A stretch of DNA of 64,000 bases from Dasypus novemcinctus (GCF_030445035.2 NC_080673.1:178851216-178915215); one strand, 5' to 3'. Positions 1 to 12,866 are shown, counted from the first letter of the stretch. The notes: a model not told the origin generated them from the sequence alone. Made by a program: numbers and translations.

Positions 1-182
1 TTTAGGCCTGAAATCACATAAGTGGTAGGCATCAGAACAGAAGATCAAAGCCAGGGTTGTTATTCTCTGATAGTTATAATATCTTTTTACTAATCCAAAA
101 TGTCTTTTTAAATGTAAAGTCTTGAAAATAAAGTTTCTTGGTTAATGAAAAATTGTTTATTAATAATCCAATATTTTCAAAT

Positions 183-905
183 AATTTTTTAACTTTTTAT
201 TGAAATATATCACTCATACATAAACATATATAAACAATAAATGTATAATAGTTGTTAACTTACAAAACAAACATATAACATCAAACATATATAACATCTC
301 ACCCTACCACCAATAACTTGCATTGTTTTTAAAACTTTTTAACTAATGATTAAAGAGCATTGTCAAAATATTACTACTAAACAAAGTATTTTTCCCTATC
401 CAATCGATTATTACCTTTATATCATTTATATATGAACATATATAAACAAGTGTATAGTAAAAGTTGTAAACTTACAAAGCACACATGCATAACATCATAT
501 AGGGGTTCCATACATCAACCCTCCACCAACATCTTACATTGTCATGAGATGTTCGTTACAAACTATGAAAGAACACTATCAAAATCTTACTACTAATCAT
601 AGTTCTTATCTTTCATCTGGTGTGTTTTTTCCCCCAACCCACCCTATTATTACTTTTTAAATATATTTTTTATGACAGAAGTTGTAAACTTATAAAACAG
701 TCATGCACATGTGCAGAATTCCCAAACAACACCCCTCCATCAACACACCACAATGTGGTGTGTCATTTGCTACAGATAAAATAATATCATCTGATTATTG
801 CCATGTCCATAGCATACATTTGGTTCACTTTTTCCATACTGCCTCAACATCAACACAGTACATCTTTTGCATAGATGCAAAAATATTATATTATTGCTAC
901 TAACC
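183..905 (-). mobile_element. L1 3' end with three tandem 3'UTR units
   Basis: The stretch reads as the reverse complement of an L1 3' terminus, starting with a T-rich tail-like run near 183. It contains three head-to-tail related units. The shared segment gttgtaaacttacaaa (with small changes) begins at about 251, 463 and 681, so the period is about 212-218 bp. Each unit continues into a similar run of text, for example the 'ccaccaacatcttacattg' type at about 520-540. The same units lie on the plus strand at 41481-42015. I see no ORF2 sequence here, so it is only the 3' end or a heavily 5'-truncated copy. The family name is not certain. Confidence 0.62.
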
Positions 906-1039
906 ACAGTCCATAGGTCACTCCAGCTGTATTTTTCCCATGCTTCAGATAATTTTTACATTTTGAATTTAATTTAATCCACCCACAAATTAGTATATCT
1001 CTTGCTAATAACAGTCCAAGCACTCAAGATTAAATGTAA

Positions 1040-1415
1040 GCTCTGGCCATGTCCTAGCCCCAATGGTCTTTTTATTTTTATCTCCTTCTACCATGAACAC
1101 ATTCCTGTCTATGAGTCTGCACTCCCTGCTTCTTCCCTAAAGGCTTGTTTACCTCCCTATCTGATTTTCATCCCTCAAGTCACAGTCCAATTTCTCTTTA
1201 CATATGTTTTAGCTATATCCTCTGATCATCACTTTCTTTCCTTTTTCATTGTATTCATTGTGTTATTATTTAGGGTAAAAAAGTATCTTTCTATCAGTCT
1301 CACTCTGTGACAAAACTAGACTTTAAGTTCCATGAAGGAAAATTTTATTTCCTTCACCTACATCCCAGGTACCTGAAACAGTCAATACATAGTTGTTGAA
1401 TTAATACAGAAATGT
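1040..1415 (+). mobile_element. L2-like LINE 3' end fragment
   Basis: The stretch at about 1310-1412 follows the order of an L2 3' end: 'actagactttaagttccatg', then a 'cacctacatcccaggtacctg' type segment, then 'gttgttgaattaatacag'. The upstream C/T-rich part (1080-1300) is compatible with L2 but less distinctive. Divergence is high, as expected for this old family. Nothing is coding. Confidence 0.5.
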
Positions 1416-3474
1416 ACAAATAAAGAAACAGAAATTGATTCAAAATTTCATACAATTAATTACTGTTGCAATAAATACTAATACCTATTCTGACTCCAAA
1501 TTTTACCTCAGTTAGGGATATTTCAGTGCTTTTGTACAAATTTGTTTGCAGATTATTTTGGATAAAGCTGATTAATTTTGTCTTTAGCTTAAGGAGATTT
1601 GCAAAGAAAGATTTACACTATAAGTAGGCAATGTTATAAACACACACAAATGATATTGTAAAGCAGCTTCTATGTTCACTTCTTAGAGAATTTCTGTTTG
1701 ATAATAAAAATCATAGTGAAATTTTTTTCTTTAAAATTTCATGCAAGACACATGTTAAGAATAGTCATTTAATACAGCAGGTCACTCTGAATAAAAACTT
1801 CATACTGATAATGTCTTTGATAAGTAGTACCAAACATCAAAGTGATTTGAAAATGTGACAGTTTAATATATGTATAAAATGGAAACTCTTATTCACTGGG
1901 TTTTTGTATTCCTTCTTATTCTTATTTCTGTCATTGAAACTTTAAAGGTTCTTATACGATGCTGCAGAATGTGATTTTCCATTTTTATAAATAAATGATG
2001 CCCTGCCTAAAGTGATGATCTACTGGGTAAGTAAAAGGAGAGATTATAGACCATTCTGACTTTTAAAATACTGGCATCAAATAAAATACATTTTGGCAGT
2101 ATAAATCACTCCTAAAGGGGAGTACGATCATTCAAGGATAGAACATAAAATATTTAAAAAAGAAATTTTAGCTATTAAAACTAGTTTATGTTTTGTGACA
2201 TAAAGTGGCACACACAAAAGTAAATAATTTCTGCCAGTACTACACATCAACTGCAAAAGGCATTGTTGGACCACTGAAGAAAAATGTTCAAAGTTAGCAG
2301 ATTACATAAAATATAAATTAAGATTAATTGACAAAGGAAACTTGAGCAGCATGATACTTGTTTGATTATAGGAAACCTCTGTCATCACTCTAGTTTTATT
2401 TGGAATTATTGTAGTGAAGATTTAGAGTGGTTTTTTACCATGTCTTCTTGGGATATCAGCATTGTCAGCATGTAAATAAAAGGAATAGCATGGTGAGGTC
2501 TTGAAAATACAAGCCGGAATAGTGAAGGTTTATGTGCTTTCTGGCTGAAGGGCAGTAGAATGAACTGGAGAACTTTCAAAATAATATCTAACTTTCTCAA
2601 ATCTTCATTACTTTTTTAAATGGAAAAATATAGTCCAATTACATTTAAACTATAAAAACTTCAATGTACTTTCACTTACATTAGCACTTTTCACAGCAGG
2701 GTAATGTATTTAGATTTTTCCTGTTTCAAGCATTCTAGATATCAGGCCGGTAATTCTGGTAACGTAATCAACACGAATCAAATGCAGCACAGCTCTCCTA
2801 ACAAGCATGGCTGAAAATTTGTATGAATATAAAATATTTATGTATCAAGTTACATTTCTTTAATGACTTCCAGATTTCCATTCTTTCTTCTAACAACTTT
2901 GTTTCTGATTGATCTCAATTCGATCTCCCATAATAGCTTAGCTTCACAAAATTTTTCACTGTTTGTACTGTACTATGTCTATAGTAACACATTAATGAAA
3001 ATGAATTTGTTATTTTCTGAATATGTACTTAAAATGTTATATGGTATCCTAGAGTGTTATAAAAATTTGCAAGGCAGAGTCTCTGAAATCTTCTAGCTAT
3101 AGTTGATATGCAGAACAAAGAATGGGACTGACATATGAAGGACCTGATTTTGGAATTACAGGTTTCTAAATGACAATTATAAAAATGCCATTTTGGCACA
3201 TATCAAGTAGAAATAAAATATATTTTGTTCATTTTTAATCTAAGGCAAATAAACCACTGAATTCAAATATTGATACTAAATCAGGAATGAAGTCTTAAGA
3301 TAGTTCAGTTGATATTTTTGGAAAGTTTTATGGATGTATGCACTTTGTTTAAGAAATAATAATTTTCATATGGCATTAGGAAAAGAATCAGCATAAATCA
3401 ATTCAGCAGTCCCCTGATTTTAGTCATTTTTATCTATATCATAATACTTTCAATTTATTCAATGTATAGCATTG
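1416..3474. other. Unassigned AT-rich intergenic sequence
   Basis: I see no recognisable gene, repeat terminus or structured element here. Short open frames at 2406-2600 (minus) and 2863-3096 (plus) lack any family resemblance and have AT-rich composition like their surroundings. Old unrecognised repeats may be present. Confidence 0.5.
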
Positions 3475-4461
3475 GTATTATTTTCCTATTGCTGCTGCAA
3501 TAAATTACCACCAACTCAGTGACTTAAAACAATACAGATTTAACATTTCTGGAGATCTTACCAGTCTAGAGGTCAGAAATCCAAAGTGCATTTAATTGAG
3601 CTAAAATTTAGGTCTTGGCAGTGTTGCGTTCAGAAAGTTACAGAGGATGTTACATTTCCTTGACTTTTCCAGATTCTAGAGGTTCTCATCTTTCTTTGGC
3701 TCATGACCTCTATCGTGCTTTCGAGCTGTATGTACCCCAGAATAAAAACATGTTCTTAAACTTAATCCATTCCTGTGGGTGTGACTCCATTGTAAGTAGA
3801 AGCTTTTGATGAAGTTCCTTAAGTTACAGTGTGGTGCACCTGGATCAGGGTGGGTCTTATTCATGTTACTGGAGTCTTTTATATGCAGAATGAATTTCAG
3901 GAATAAGAGTGAAACCACAGAGGGAGCAGCCAGAAGCTGAACATCAACAGAACTTGGAAGAAACCAGGAGATGTCACCAAGTGCCTTGCCATATGACAAA
4001 TTAAGGACAAAAGATCCCAACAGCCAGTCCAGAATGCCATAGACTTTAGGGAGAAAATATCACCTTGATGATGCCTTGATTTGTACTTACTCTTGGCCTC
4101 AAAACCTTGAGCAAATAAATTCTCATTGTCTAAGTAGAACCATTGCATAGCATTTGTTTGAGTATCCCAGGAAACTAAAACAACTTTAATCTTACATCTT
4201 CAGAGCCAGTAATGGACTATGGATTATTTGCATATCACATAATTCTGACCTTTGTTTCCATTGTCACATCTTGTTCTCTGACTCTGACTCTCCTGAATTA
4301 CCTTGAGCACTCCTGGATAGTCCAGTATAATCTCTCCATTTCTAGAGGCTTAAATTAAGTACATAAGCAAAATCTCTTTTAACATGTAAAGTAGCATATT
4401 CACAGGTTTCAAGGATTGGGCTGGACATTTTTGTTGGGTCATTATTCTGTCTACTACTACA
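3475..4461 (-). mobile_element. MLT1-type MaLR LTR, split by a second LTR
   Basis: Read on the minus strand this is an ERVL-MaLR LTR of the MLT1 kind. The plus-strand text 'ttcctattgctgctgcaata', then 'ggtcagaaatccaaagtg', then 'ttttccagattctagaggtt' follows the 3' part of an MLT1 consensus in reverse. The other half resumes at about 4190 ('cttcagagccagtaatgg') and runs through 'ccatttctagaggcttaaat' to 'ctgtctactactaca' at 4461. The middle (about 3717-4187) is foreign and is described separately. This is a solo LTR, since no internal region is seen. Confidence 0.75.
3717..4187 (+). mobile_element. MaLR/ERVL-like solo LTR nested in MLT1
   Basis: This plus-strand LTR-like unit begins near 'tgctttcgagctgtatg' and ends near 'aggaaactaaaaca'. 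It interrupts the MLT1 LTR. An 'aataaa' polyadenylation signal lies near 4118, followed by 'ttctcattgtctaag', in the usual place for an LTR R region. A related but more diverged unit occurs at 58793-59486, with shared phrases such as 'gatttgtacttactcttggcctca' against 'gatttggacacttagcctca' in the same order. No clean target-site duplication could be read, so the ends are approximate. Confidence 0.55.
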
Positions 4462-4790
4462 TTGATAAGATGTGTTTGACAATAGGTCAATTTTTTATAT
4501 TGCATTTTATCTCGGGGAGATGGCTTGAGTTAGAATGTTTCTTTGAAGTTGTTGGAACGCCAGTGCTGTGCAATTGGCACCACCAAGTCCAGGATTATAG
4601 GAAAGAAATAAAAGAGAGTATTTAGAGCAAAACAAATTGGCCAATGTATTATTTTAAATCTCCACTATCTTTGATGCTTTTTAATTTTCTATATAATAAT
4701 TTAATATTCCATTGGATTAAGTACTTTAATCATGATTTTTATATTTCTAAAAGAAATGGTCCTTTTGATTTTTAGTTGTGAATTTTTTTT

Positions 4791-5164
4791 AAGATTTTTA
4801 AAATTTATTTCTCTCCCCTTCCCTCCCCCACCACTGACTGCTCTCTTGTGTCCATTCGCTGTGCATTCTGTGTCTGCTCGCATTCTTGTCAGGTGGCATG
4901 GGGAATCTGTGTCTCTTTTTGTTGCGTCATCTTGCAGCATCAGCTCTCTGTGTGTGCAGTGCCACTCCTGGGTGGGCTGCACTTTTCAGGCAGGGTGCAC
5001 TACTTGCATGTGGGGCACCCCTATGCAGGAGGCATACCTGTGTGGCACAGCAGTCCTTTCATGAGGCAGCACTGCATGTGGGCCAGCTCACCATATGGGC
5101 CAAGAGGCCCTGGGTTCAAATTCTGGACCTCCTATATGGTAGGCAGATGCCACATCTGCTTCCC
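4791..5164 (-). mobile_element. DAS-SINE, older copy
   Basis: This is the reverse complement of the tRNA-derived DAS-SINE. The tRNA-like head is at the right: B-box-like 'ccctgggttcaaattctgg' at about 5108-5126 (plus-strand text), then the A-box region 'ggtaggcagatgcc' near 5140. The body runs leftward and the T-rich tail ends near 4791. Imperfect target duplications flank it: 'tagttgtgaattttt' at 4773-4787 and 'taattgtgcattttt' at 5165-5179. It is more diverged than the copies at 39.7, 57.9 and 59.9 kb, so it is an older insertion. The long plus-strand open frames inside it are antisense artefacts. Confidence 0.85.
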
Positions 5165-5179
5165 TAATTGTGCATTTTT

Positions 5180-6429
5180 CTATTATGTTTCAGCAACTTC
5201 ATAAAATATTCTTTTAGATTTTGGGGGCAACCTTCATGCAATTTGCCAGTTAAATTAAAGAAAGTCTGTGTAGTGATTAGTCTGGAAGATAGCGAAACTC
5301 ATTAAACTCAGGTCTAAATACATTTTAAGTACAAATTTTCTTAGATTAGTCAAATATAAATGGTCTGTATAGTCCTTCCTGAATGTCCTGAAGCAAAGTC
5401 ACCTTCATCGATTATGCAGTGATATACTAAATATAATTATATCCAAATAAGAAAAAATATCTTCAATATAGAAAATATGAGATGATTTTTATTATATGGA
5501 TTTGCAAATATTATCAAATATATAGTAGACAAGCTTTTAATTATGGTAAAAGAATAGTTGTATTTTAAATTTTTATAATAGCTTATTGTTTTAGTGGACA
5601 ATCAGTAAAATACCATAATGAGTTGTTACACATAGTTATAAAATTTATTTCCCTGAACTGGATAAATGGCATTTGTTTCTAAGGCCAATGCATAGTGTAT
5701 TAGGCTAAACCTGTTGCTTATAATTAAAACAATTACAGTAGCAATGAACTGTGTAGGTGTAAAGGAAATAAGAGAACTAGAGTATGAAGAAAAGCATTAC
5801 TGAAAAATTTAGTTCAATTTCTTAAAGCAGACCACTGATTCTTCTTATTGTGGCTCTTTGGGCCATTGATTTTTATCAAACCAATTTCTCAAAAAGTGTA
5901 TAGTAGGGAAAAACTATATGAACTCAACTCCTTGTGTTTTCCCATTTATCTAGAAGGGGACTTATCTAAGACTAATGGAAGAAAATTTGTTTTGCATAAA
6001 TACAATAATTTTTTGTTTGACCCTGTTCAATTAGTAAGAAATACTTAGTACATGCACAACAGCTACTTTTTGGTTCAATTAATTAATTTATTTGAAGAGA
6101 GGGCCTACTTGTTTATTTTCAATAAATCAACCTCAAGTAATGATTATAGCAGCTAACTAAGTTATAAACGTTCATATAAACTTCTATTTCAAATAACCAT
6201 AAGTACTATCTCTTTTCTCTATTTTGCTTAGATATTAACATTTATCTAAATATATTTTTGGATATTCTAGGTACTAGTGGAATCAAATTCAACTTTTTAT
6301 CTAGTAGAGTAAGTAGTATTCTATGGAAAGACATAATCAAAATAATTTTTCCCACTAATCTTCTATGATACTTAAATCTTGATGATGAGATCTACACAAT
6401 TATACAGTCAAAAATGTACCTCAGACTTC
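5180..6429. other. Unassigned AT-rich intergenic sequence
   Basis: I recognise no gene or repeat terminus. A 66-codon frame at 5848-6048 is not family-like. Confidence 0.5.
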
Positions 6430-7182
6430 TGCTTACAACCATGTTGGAGTAAAAGGAAGAGATTTGGTCTTCTATTTTAAACAACTTGAAAATAAATAGA
6501 GCAGACTAAACAACGTATTTTTTATACTTTGGAAAATAGGTAGTATAGGATAAGAAGTCCTGAGAGAAAGACACAAAATAAGTGTTTGGCTCAGCTTAGA
6601 ACCTGGTCCGACTTTAAAGTCGGCAGTACAATGAGGAAGGATCCCAATAGAACTCAGTGGTTTCCTACAGCTGAGGAGAGAGAGTTAAGAGATCAGATTT
6701 CAAAGCAAGTGTAACTTTCAGGGCAGTGTAGCAGAGAAGAGATTTTTGCACAGAGAAGCAGAGCTGCTCATAGAAAGAGAGAAGAGAGTTAGTGAGCTTT
6801 GGAGATTTGCAGAGGGTTCCCCAAAAATCTTCAGTTGAGTACTGAATAAGATGTATGTATGAGAAAATTACAGAAAATCCAAGGAAAGAATTGCCAAGAA
6901 GGAATAGGCAGAACAAACTCCAGATCTCACTCAGCACAGGTAATTCATCTTTCCAATGGCAAGAGTGAAAAAACTTGGCAATTAATGGAGCCTTGGGTTG
7001 AATACTCAGGATTGTCTTGTCTCTGTATTGAGGAAAAATAGATCCAGACTCTAGTTTCTGTGGTCCTGACAAACAAAATTTACAAGCTAGTCCTGAAGAA
7101 ATCAAACTGCTTCTAAGTAAGTAGATTGCACCTAAAGATAAAACTCAAGATTATTTAAAGCAACTCAAAACTGTAAAATGTC
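6430..7182 (+). mobile_element. Possible old L1 5' region fragment
   Basis: The segment starting 'caaccatgttggagtaaaag' and continuing 'ttttaaacaacttgaaaata' resembles the opening of an old mammalian L1 5'UTR (a 'gatggtggagta...aacaacttgaaaa' pattern). The rest is G/A-rich and consistent with L1 5'UTR but not diagnostic. The 146-codon minus-strand frame at 6665-7105 has no recognisable domain and is antisense to this. Low confidence. Confidence 0.35.
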
Positions 7183-9770
7183 TGTGATGGTTAGGCTAAT
7201 GTATCAACTTGGCCAGGTAATGGTGCCCAGTTGTTTGATCAAGCAAGCACTGGGCTAATTATAATTCAAGGACATTTCATGGACTTTAATCATCATTGAG
7301 TTGATGCCATCTATGGTTGATTACATTTATAATCAACTGAGAAACTTGCCTTCAGCAATGAGTTAATTCTCATCCAGTTTTTTTTTACCTTTAATTATAT
7401 TTTATTTTTGTTTTTTCTTTTCTCTTCTTTTCTTTTTCTTTATTTTTTTAATATTAATTCAAAAATTGAGGTCCCCATATATCCCCCACCCCCTTACCCC
7501 ACTCCTCCCCCAATAACAACAATCTCCTCTATCATCATAAGACATTCATTGCATTTGGTGAGTACGTCTCTGAGCACCACTGCACCTCATGGTCAATAGT
7601 CCACATCATAGCCCACACTCTCCCACAGTCCACCCAGTGGGCCATGGGAGGACATAAAATGCCCAGTAACTATCCCTGCACCGCCACCCAGGAAAACTCC
7701 AAGTCCCGAAAACGCCCCCACATCTCATCTCTTCCTCCCATTCCTTACCCCCAGCTGCCACCATGGCTGCTTTCTCCACACCAATGCCACATTTTCTTCT
7801 ATTACTAATCACAATAGTTCATGAATAGAATATCAGTAAGTCCACTCTAATCCATATTCTATTCCTCCATCCTGTAGACCTTGGAATGGTTGTGTCCACT
7901 CCACATCTATATCAAGAGGGGGCTTAGATTCCACATAGATGCTGGATACAATCCTCCTTCTTTCAGTTGTAGGCACTCTTGGCTCCCTGGTGTGGTGGTT
8001 GACTTTCTTCAACTCCATGTTAGCTGAGTGGGGTAAGTCCAATAAACCAGAGTGTAGGAGCTGAAGTCTATTGAGTCTCAGGGCCTGGCTATTACATGGT
8101 CAGTCCAGAGATTCAGTTCCCCTGGGTATATTAAACCCCAGCACCAACTACAGTTCTGGTAAAAGTAACAGGAGAGGCTTGTGAACAAAGATCACATCTG
8201 TGTCCAGCTCCATCACACAGAAACACAAACTCCAAAGTAGGGCCAATTGACATGGCACTGAACTCCATCTGCCATGACCATAGAACCTGTGGGTCTCTGT
8301 AGCCCTTAGAAGAACCAATACCCGGGGTTGTATGTACTTTATCTGTCTCTGGGACTCTGCTGAGGTGTGCATAAGAGCAACCCCTCTGATAACCTCCCAG
8401 CTTTTTTTGGAGACTCATAGCCATATAAACTCATTTGTCCTTTCCATTTCCCCCTTTTATTCAGGTCAAAAAGCATTTTTAACTCCTGGTATTATATGTA
8501 GTCTGAGATAATCTGCTGGTCCGAGTTGATGCTTTTATTCAAGGTCATTTTCTAGTTACATCATCAGCTGGTACTTAATAGTAATCTCTCAGTGCCAGGG
8601 AGGCTCATCCCCAGGAGTCATGTCCCACACTGCGGGGAAGGCAACACATTTACATGCTGAGTTTGGCTTTGAGACTGGCCACATTTGAGCAACATGGAGG
8701 CTCTCAGGAGGTAACTCTTAGGCACCCTGCAGCTCTAGGCCTTGTTCTTATTTCAGGTGCACAGGCTCACAAGCATAGTCATTAGTATCAAGGGCTCATT
8801 GTTGGACCTTCATTCTTTTTGGTCTTTGCCATTGTACTTGGGGATTGTCACTGTTCCTTTAGGGACTCTGATAGAGCTTCCCTGGCTAGGGACTCAGCAC
8901 TCCCTCAGTTGTTGTTTTTAATTGTACCCACTATGAAAAGATCCAAACATTTTTATGTACCCTGGATATATGTCCTGTAGAACTCCCTGCCAACCATGTG
9001 TCCACTGTCAGTAACATCCCACTCCAGTATTCCTCCCCTGCCATTGTTGAACCTCTCTGTGATCCAAAACTTTCTGAAAAGTGAAGCCCAATATATTGCC
9101 AGGTTCCATTAACAGTAAAATGGAATATATTGATGAGTTTAAAGGTTAGATACAGAATACATATTAATTTAGGAGTTGAAGGCTTTAAAAGGAGACATGA
9201 TTTCAGCATTCAGAGAAAGATTTCCATCTCTTCTTCAGACAGCCAGTGTCTCCTGGGGTACTCATCAAGATCTTCATAAAATGCCTGGCGTGCAACCTGT
9301 CCTATGAAATTTGGTCTTGTGCATCCTCACAGTTGCATGGAACAATTTTATAAAATCTCATAGTGTTTATAGATATTTCTTGTGGGTTCTGTTAACCTAG
9401 AGATCTCTAAGTATTATAGTTCCTAACCAACAATCACCATACTGGCAAAAAATCAGGGAAATACTGCTAGAAATGAGAAGAAAAATTGACCAACTAATAC
9501 AGAGTGATACAGAAAGTGGTTTGGAGAAAATGGAGGAGTATGGAATTCTAGGACTGAGTCTTTCCACCCAAACAGGCAATAACTTTCTGAAACAAATATT
9601 TTGAAACGCCAAAGACCAGAAGAACAATATATAGCATCCAAGAAAAACTGAAGGAGCAGGCTGATAGATTATGGTAAAAACAGTAAATTACTCTCTCTGT
9701 TAAGCACTGCCGGGTGCCCATGCCCACACTCTCTAAACACAAGCAAGGAACAATTGGAAAAAGAAAAGAG
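7183..9770 (+). mobile_element. MLT2-type ERVL LTR plus start of internal region, split by L1
   Basis: The LTR begins 'tgtgatggttaggctaatg' near 7183 and has the MLT2 signature 'gtgcccagttgtttgatca'. It is interrupted at about 7379 and resumes at about 9171 with 'gagttgaaggctttaaaagg'. It ends near 9513 at 'ccaactaatacag', followed by a decayed primer-binding-site region ('gtgatacagaaagtggtttg' against the tRNA-Leu-type site in the copy at 63193). From there to about 9770 is diverged ERVL internal sequence, which then meets an L1. No frame is intact. The same LTR family occurs at 23577-24045 (minus) and 62747-63189 (plus). Confidence 0.68.
7379..9170 (-). mobile_element. Young xenarthran-lineage L1, 5'-truncated, nested
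   Basis: The insertion starts with a T-rich run (7379-7440), which is the A tail on the minus strand, and continues through the L1 3'UTR text shared by all young L1s here. Examples are 'ccccatatatcccccacccc', 'cagtccacccagtgggccat' and 'aactccaagtcccgaaaacg'. It ends at 'acatattaatttag' (9170), where the MLT2-like LTR resumes. The same 3'UTR is found at 19.1, 28.6, 46.4, 48.9, 54.6 and 56.6 kb. The copy ends while still in 3'UTR, so no ORF2 is present and none of the small frames inside are genes. Confidence 0.85.
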
Positions 9771-12345
9771 GGAAAGAATTCAATTTATAATAGCAGCAAA
9801 AATAATCATATATGTAGGAATAATTCTAACAGGATACAAAGGACTCATGTTCAGAAAACTACCAAACTATCTTGATTATGGATAGTAAGACTAAATATTA
9901 TTAGGATATCAATACTACCAAAGACAATTTATATTTTCAATGTAATCTCTATCAAAATTCCAACAACTTTCTCCACAGAAATGGAAAAGTCAGCATCATA
10001 CTTTTATGGGAATATTTGGCCCCAAATAACTAAAACCACCTTGATAAAAAGAAGAATGGCATAGGAGGAATCACATTTCCAGACCTTAAAATTTATTACA
10101 AACCTGCAGTAACCAAGCCAGCATGATACTGGCACAAGGACAGACATATAGACTGATGGAGAGCTCAGAAGGAATGCTCACATTTATGGCCAACTGACCT
10201 TTGAAGGATCTTTAGCAAAGACCAATCAATTGGGAAAGAATAATCTTTTCAACAAATGGTGCTGTAGAAACTGGATCTCCATTTACAAAAACAAAAAACA
10301 AAAAAAGGAGGAAAAGGAAGAGTCCTCCTTTATACTATATACAGAAATGAGTTCATACTGGATCAAAACCTAAATATGAAAGCCAGAACTATCAAATTTT
10401 TAGAAGAAAATGGAGGGAAGCATCTTCAGCACTTTGTGGTAAGCAATGGTTTCTTAAAATTGCATCCAAAGTACAAGCAACAAAATAAAAAACTTAATAA
10501 GTGGAACCCCCATCAAAATTAAACACTGCAACTCAAAGCACTTTACCACAGAAGTAAAAAGCCAACTACACAATAAAATCTTGGAAACCATGTATGTGAT
10601 AAAGATTTAATATCCAGAAAATATAATGAAATCATTCAACTTAACAAAGAAAGACAAAAAAAAAAAAATTAGGCAAAATACTTGAATAATCAATTCTCCA
10701 AAGAAGATATACAAATGTTCATGATGCATGAGCATTTCATGAAGAAATGCTCAACATGATTAACCATGACAGAAATGCAAATCAAAAACTCGATGAGATA
10801 CCATTCCACACCCATTAGAATAACTGCTATTAAAAAATGGCAACTAATATACATCAGAGTGGAGGTGGAGAAATAGGAAGACTCATTATTTGCTTGTAGC
10901 AATGTAAAATCGTACATCTACCGTGGAAGACAGTTTGGAAGTTCCTCAGACAGCTAAGTATAGAGCTACCATATGACCTGGCCATCCTATTACTGGTTAT
11001 ATATGAAAAAAAAATTGAAAGCAGGGAGTCGAATAGATATTTGCACACCAATGTTCATAGTGGCATTGTTAACAATTGTCCAAATATGGAAGTAACTCAA
11101 GTGTCTGTCAACTGATGAATGGGTAAATAATATGTGGTATGTACCTACAATGGCTTATGATTTAGCTGTAAAAATGAATAATGTCCTGATACATGCACAG
11201 CATAGATGACCCTTAAAGAAATCATATTGAGTGAAATAAGCCAGACACAAAAGGACACATATGATCTCAGTGATTTGAAACAATTAGAATAAGCTAATTC
11301 ATAGTGTCAGTACCTAAAATAAAGGCTACCACGGGACAAGATGAGCTAAAGAATGGGAATTTAAGGTTCAAAATATAAAGGGTTCTTGTTTGGGGTGATG
11401 GAAATGATTTGTTAATGAATGGTGGCAAATGTAGCAAGTAAAAAAATTGAAATATATACCTGAATGTGATTAAAAGGAGAAATGTTAGATTGTATATACT
11501 ATAATGGAATAAAATAAAAATTTAAAACCCATGGGACTACACTACATAAATAGTCCTAAGTTAAGCCATGTGCTTTATTAATAGTTCTTGTGGCAGTTTG
11601 ATATTATTTATGAATTCCTAAAAGAGGTATCGATTATGTTTGTAAATTGGTCTGTTCCTCTGGGCATGATATCCTTTGATTGTATTACATTCAGCTGAGA
11701 TGTTTTTGATTAAATTATATTAAGATTAGGGCTTTGATCTGACCATGTCATTAGGGTGTGAAGGTTTGAGTCCCCATTTCCTTGATGGACTGATAAAGCA
11801 GACTGCCATATGGAAGCAGATACACAGAGAAGACACACAGAGGAATAGCGATGGCTTCATAGACAAGGCAGAGGCCCTGGGAAGAGAGATGAGCCTGATA
11901 GTCTATAGCAGACATTGTGATGCCCAGAAAGAAACAAGCCCCAAGGAGAGAGGCAAGCCTTAGGCCAGCATACAACTGGGATCAGAAGAACCTGGGACAA
12001 CAGAGCCTTAAGGAGAAGAAGGAAAGCTGAACTCTCACAGACATCACCAGCCATCTTGCTTCAACATGTGGCAACAGATTTTGGATACACTGAGTTGGAC
12101 TCTTTAGGACCTTGTGACTGTAAGCTTCTACCCCAGATAAATACCCTTTATAAAAGCCAACAGATTTCTGGTACTTTGCATTAGCACCTCTTGACTGACA
12201 AGTACAGTTCTATTATGAAAGTGTGCTATTATCACATAACAGATATTCCACACCAATGCAAGTTAGTAAGTTAGGATGGTATATGGGAATCCTGTATTTT
12301 ATGCATGATTATTTTGTAAACTCACAACTTCTCTAATACAAATAT
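9771..12345 (+). mobile_element. Old L1 3' half: ORF2 C-terminal region and 3'UTR, split by LTR
   Basis: From 'gaattcaatttataatagca' the plus strand follows L1 ORF2 downstream of the reverse transcriptase core. It has the 'tactaccaaagacaatttatattttc' and 'gccagcatgatactggcac' regions, then 'caccaatgttcatagtggca', and the C-terminal 'gagtgaaataagccagacac' near 11230. Many frame breaks show it is long dead. The 3'UTR runs to 11588, is interrupted by an LTR, then resumes at 12207 and ends near 12345 ('caacttctctaatacaaat'). Read around the LTR, the two 3'UTR halves continue each other directly, which fixes the order of insertion. Confidence 0.85.
11589..12206 (+). mobile_element. Xenarthran MaLR/ERVL-like solo LTR with 5-bp target duplication
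   Basis: This 618-bp LTR starts 'tgtggcagtttgatattatt' and ends 'ttgactgacaagtaca', giving TG...CA termini. It is flanked by GTTCT at 11584-11588 and 12207-12211. A 5-bp duplication is what ERVL/MaLR integrases leave. The 3' part carries 'ccagataaatacccttta', a candidate polyadenylation region. The same LTR bounds the internal regions at 22.2-24.3 kb and 34.5-36.1 kb, where a tRNA-Leu-type primer site follows it. That is the evidence for calling it an LTR and not a DNA transposon. Confidence 0.85.
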
Positions 12346-12866
12346 TTTTCTTAAAACCTTTTCTAGAATTGCACATACATTAGAATGAATAGAGAAGATA
12401 TTAAAACAATCATTATAATTGTATTTTGCATGTTCAAAAATCTAGAGGTAAGATTGAACATATGAAGAAAGATATAGAAATAGGTATAGAAAAAGACCCA
12501 AACTGAACATTTTAATAAGCACTCTGGGACTTTAGGAAATCCTATTGTTATCTGTATTTTCAATTTAGTGATAAGGAATTGATACTCCAAGAAATTGTAG
12601 GCTCATCCATATCACCCAGTTATTAGTAGAGGAAAGAGTAGAACCAATGTTGCTTGGTCTAGTTCAATGTGAGTTTAACCCCCACTTCCAATTAAAAACT
12701 ATACTTCCATAATTAAAAACTACAATGTCTGATATGAAAAATATACTGAATTAAATTAATAGTAAATACGAGGGACAATTCAGGAAATAAGATTAGCATA
12801 TCAAGAGAAATTATTCAAAATTAAACACTGAGAGGAAATAAAGGTTTAAAAAAATGAATAGAAGCA
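12346..12866. other. Unassigned spacer before the KARS1 pseudogene
   Basis: AT-rich sequence with no recognised element. Its last bases, 'aaaaatgaatagaagcaatg' at about 12851-12870, loosely resemble 'aaaaattagagtagcagtg' after the pseudogene poly(A). That could be a decayed target duplication but is too weak to rely on. Confidence 0.4.

Noticed and set aside
6665-7105. 146-codon minus-strand frame as a gene
   Set aside because: No recognisable domain, no promoter or splice context, and it is antisense to a probable L1 5' region.
11589-12206. hAT-type DNA transposon
   Set aside because: First considered because of the flanking AGTTCT. TG...CA ends, a 5-bp GTTCT duplication, and the same sequence bordering internal regions with a tRNA-Leu-type primer site fit an LTR better.
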